The notes beneath the pieces were generated by a model. The model was not told where the DNA came from. It saw nothing but the letters and a program-made list of their open reading frames with translations, and made no database searches. DNA of 64,000 nucleotides from Bog-473 sp963721585. Lineage in GTDB: Bacteria > Actinomycetota > Acidimicrobiia > Acidimicrobiales > RAAP-2. Below are positions 62,644 through 64,000 of the stretch, piece by piece. Numbering within the stretch: the first letter of the stretch is position 1; every line of letters begins with the position of its first letter. The stretch spans positions 62,001-126,000 of the forward strand of contig CAVRJN010000004.1 of assembly GCA_963721585.1 (NCBI GenBank). The letters run 5' to 3'. The position numbers and the translations under genes were made by a program.

Positions 62644-62697
62644 GGCGGCCGTGGCGTCCGTGGCGGCCGTAGCGTCCGTCGCGTCCGTCGCTGCCGT
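62644..62697. repeat. 9-bp imperfect tandem repeat between tesB and the GH1 gene
   Basis: Six head-to-tail units of consensus nGCGTCCGT occupy 62644-62697 (for example GGCGTCCGT, AGCGTCCGT, CGCGTCCGT). They lie in the 110-base region shared by two divergent starts and could influence either promoter. Confidence 0.7.
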
Positions 62698-62724
62698 CGC
62701 AGAGCACGCCGCCACGACCCCAAC

Positions 62725-62730
62725 TACCCT
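62725..62730 (+). promoter_or_regulatory. -10 box upstream of the GH1 gene
   Basis: TACCCT at 62725-62730 lies 8 bases before GTG 62739, consistent with a leaderless start. Confidence 0.5.
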
Positions 62731-62738
62731 GCGGCTGC

Positions 62739-63950
62739 GTGACACCGGCAAAGCAGGACGACGAGCTCGAGTTCCCACCGGGTTTCACCTGGGGGGTGGC
62801 CACTGCGGCCCACCAGATCGAAGGCGGCAATGTCAACAACGACTGGTGGGCGTGGGAGCACGACCCGGCGTCGGGCACGCTCGAGCCGAGCGGCGACGCG
62901 TGCGACTCCTTCCACCGCTGGCGCGAGGACGTCCAGCTGGTGGCGGACATGGGTCTCGGGGCGTACCGCTTCTCGCTCGAGTGGAGCCGCATAGAGCCCG
63001 CCGAAGGGGAGTTCTCCATCGCGTCGCTCGAGCACTACCGGCGGGCGTGCGCGGCGTGTCACGGCCACGGGATCCTGCCTGTCGTCACCTTCCATCACTT
63101 CACGACCCCGCGATGGCTCACCGCCCGCGGGGGGTGGGAGTCGCCCGATGCCCCGGAACGCTTCGCCCGTTTCGTCGAGCGCTCGACGGCGTACCTGGGC
63201 GACCTGATCGGATGGGCCTGCACCATCAACGAGCCCAACGTCGTCGCCGTCATGGGGTACTTCCAGGGCCAGTACCCGCCGGGGGTCAAGGACGACTTCA
63301 CGCGCTACGCAGCGGTGAACGAGTCGATGGTGCGCGCCCACCGGTTGGCCGTCGACGTGCTGCGCGCCGGGCCGGGGGACTTCCCGGTCGGCCTGACGCT
63401 CTCGATGGCGGAGATCACGGCCGACGAGGGTGGGGAGTCGCTGCGCGACGCCGCCGAGGAGATGCTCGAGAACATCTTCCTGCGTGCCACCGGTGGTGAC
63501 GATTTCGTGGGGGTGCAGTGCTACACGCGCATGCACTTCGGCCCGGACGGGCTGGCGCCCAACGATCCCGACGTGCCGCTCACCCAGATGGGTGACGAAC
63601 GCTGGCCCCAGGCGGTCGAGCACACCGTGCGGAGGGCGGCCGCGGTGAGCGGCCGGCCGGTCGTCGTCACCGAGAACGGCATCGCCACGGCGGACGACGC
63701 CGAGCGGATTGCCTTCGTGTCCGACGCCCTGCGGAGCGCGCACAGATGCCTGGAGGAGGGCATCGACCTGCGCGGCTATTTCGTCTGGAGCCTGTTGGAC
63801 AACTTCGAGTGGCACCTCGGCTACGGCCCCAAGTTCGGGTTGGTGGCGGTTGCCCCCGGCACCTTCGAACGCCGGCCCAAGCCGAGCGCGCACTGGTTCG
63901 GCGAAGTGGCCCGCACCAACCGGGTCCTCACCGCGGGCGGACCAGGCTGA
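62739..63950 (+). CDS. Beta-glucosidase, glycoside hydrolase family 1
   Basis: The 403-aa TIM-barrel enzyme has the acid/base motif TINEPN with Glu165 and the nucleophile motif VTENG with Glu312. FTWGVATAAHQIEGG at the N-terminus and WSLLDNFEWHLGYGPKFGL near 355 are classic GH1 blocks. It removes beta-linked glucose or related sugars from oligosaccharides or glycosides; no signal peptide, so cytoplasmic. At about 400 aa it is somewhat shorter than typical GH1 enzymes (about 450), mainly in surface loops. The leaderless GTG 62739 start fits the family. Confidence 0.92.
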   Translation: MTPAKQDDELEFPPGFTWGVATAAHQIEGGNVNNDWWAWEHDPASGTLEPSGDACDSFHRWREDVQLVADMGLGAYRFSLEWSRIEPAEGEFSIASLEHYRRACAACHGHGILPVVTFHHFTTPRWLTARGGWESPDAPERFARFVERSTAYLGDLIGWACTINEPNVVAVMGYFQGQYPPGVKDDFTRYAAVNESMVRAHRLAVDVLRAGPGDFPVGLTLSMAEITADEGGESLRDAAEEMLENIFLRATGGDDFVGVQCYTRMHFGPDGLAPNDPDVPLTQMGDERWPQAVEHTVRRAAAVSGRPVVVTENGIATADDAERIAFVSDALRSAHRCLEEGIDLRGYFVWSLLDNFEWHLGYGPKFGLVAVAPGTFERRPKPSAHWFGEVARTNRVLTAGGPG

Positions 63951-63974
63951 TGGGGCTGGAATTGGTCGCCAGGC

Positions 63975-64000
63975 TAGGGTTGCGCCGTGGCGATTCGGAC
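63975..64000 (+). promoter_or_regulatory. Leaderless-type promoter and probable start of the next gene
   Basis: TAGGGT at 63975-63980 is followed 6 bases later by GTG 63987, matching the leaderless pattern elsewhere. Only four codons are inside the window, so the product cannot be named. Confidence 0.35.

Noticed and set aside
1..64000. Insertion sequences, prophage genes, rRNA or conjugation genes
   Set aside because: Searched by eye for transposase, integrase, phage structural and rRNA motifs on both strands; none was recognised.

Overview
The window is 64 kb of very GC-rich chromosomal DNA from an actinobacterium. Several gene families point there: DUF2510 and DUF4328 proteins, a GAP-family membrane protein, an SCO6745-type protein, F420-type LLM oxidoreductases, a MarP-like membrane serine protease, bPH2-domain membrane proteins, a RecBCD operon and a small-type SRP RNA upstream of dnaX. 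Many genes start directly behind a TAnnnT -10 box with no Shine-Dalgarno sequence, so leaderless initiation is common. The mix suggests class Acidimicrobiia, but that is an inference. I see no prophage, insertion sequence, CRISPR array or conjugation gene; this is core chromosome.

Layout. 1-9.8 kb: the end of a flippase-like membrane protein, an alpha-L-fucosidase, GAP, DUF302 and DUF2252 proteins, a SHOCT / DUF6325 / SHOCT trio closed by a clear terminator, and an amino acid permease. 10-17.4 kb: a large glycosyltransferase-like membrane protein (frame broken), a TetR-P450 pair behind an operator-like promoter, two coupled PH-domain membrane proteins and an SCO6745 protein. 17.4-22.4 kb, minus strand: an operon of acyl-CoA dehydrogenase, M20 amidohydrolase, SDR, NIPSNAP-like protein and cupin, preceded by a nitrobindin-like protein. 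22.5-26.7 kb, minus strand: phosphate transport genes in the order pstB-pstS-pstC-pstA behind two PHO-box-like sites. 26.8-37.7 kb: a DUF2510/DUF4328 protein, two divergent LLM oxidoreductases, an aldehyde dehydrogenase, two envelope proteins, a MarP-like protease, a GH15 enzyme and an MBL hydrolase. 38-41.7 kb: tadA and a pair of paralogous membrane proteins lying between tRNA-Ser(CGA) and tRNA-Ser(GGA). 41.9-47.4 kb: two universal stress proteins, SRP RNA, dnaX-recR, asd, and phoU convergent to asd. 47.5-57.8 kb: rmuC and a recC-recB-recD operon. 58-64 kb: a UDP-sulfoquinovose synthase, a hypothetical envelope protein, citrate synthase, TesB thioesterase and a GH1 beta-glucosidase.

Two patterns deserve attention. 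First, many conserved genes (pstS, pstC, pstA, dnaX, asd, recB, a PTPS-related membrane protein) are split between frames. Nearly every break is of the same sign, as if one extra base were present. This is either a systematic consensus error or an unusual decoding feature; reads or peptides would decide. Second, several convergent gene junctions consist of short tandem repeats or perfect palindromes that contain the stop codons of one or both genes.

Functionally the window joins phosphate uptake and its control (pstBSCA, phoU), double-strand break repair and replication (recBCD, recR, rmuC, dnaX), glycan turnover (GH29, GH15, GH1), sulfolipid head-group synthesis (SQD1-type), and CoA/F420-linked catabolism.
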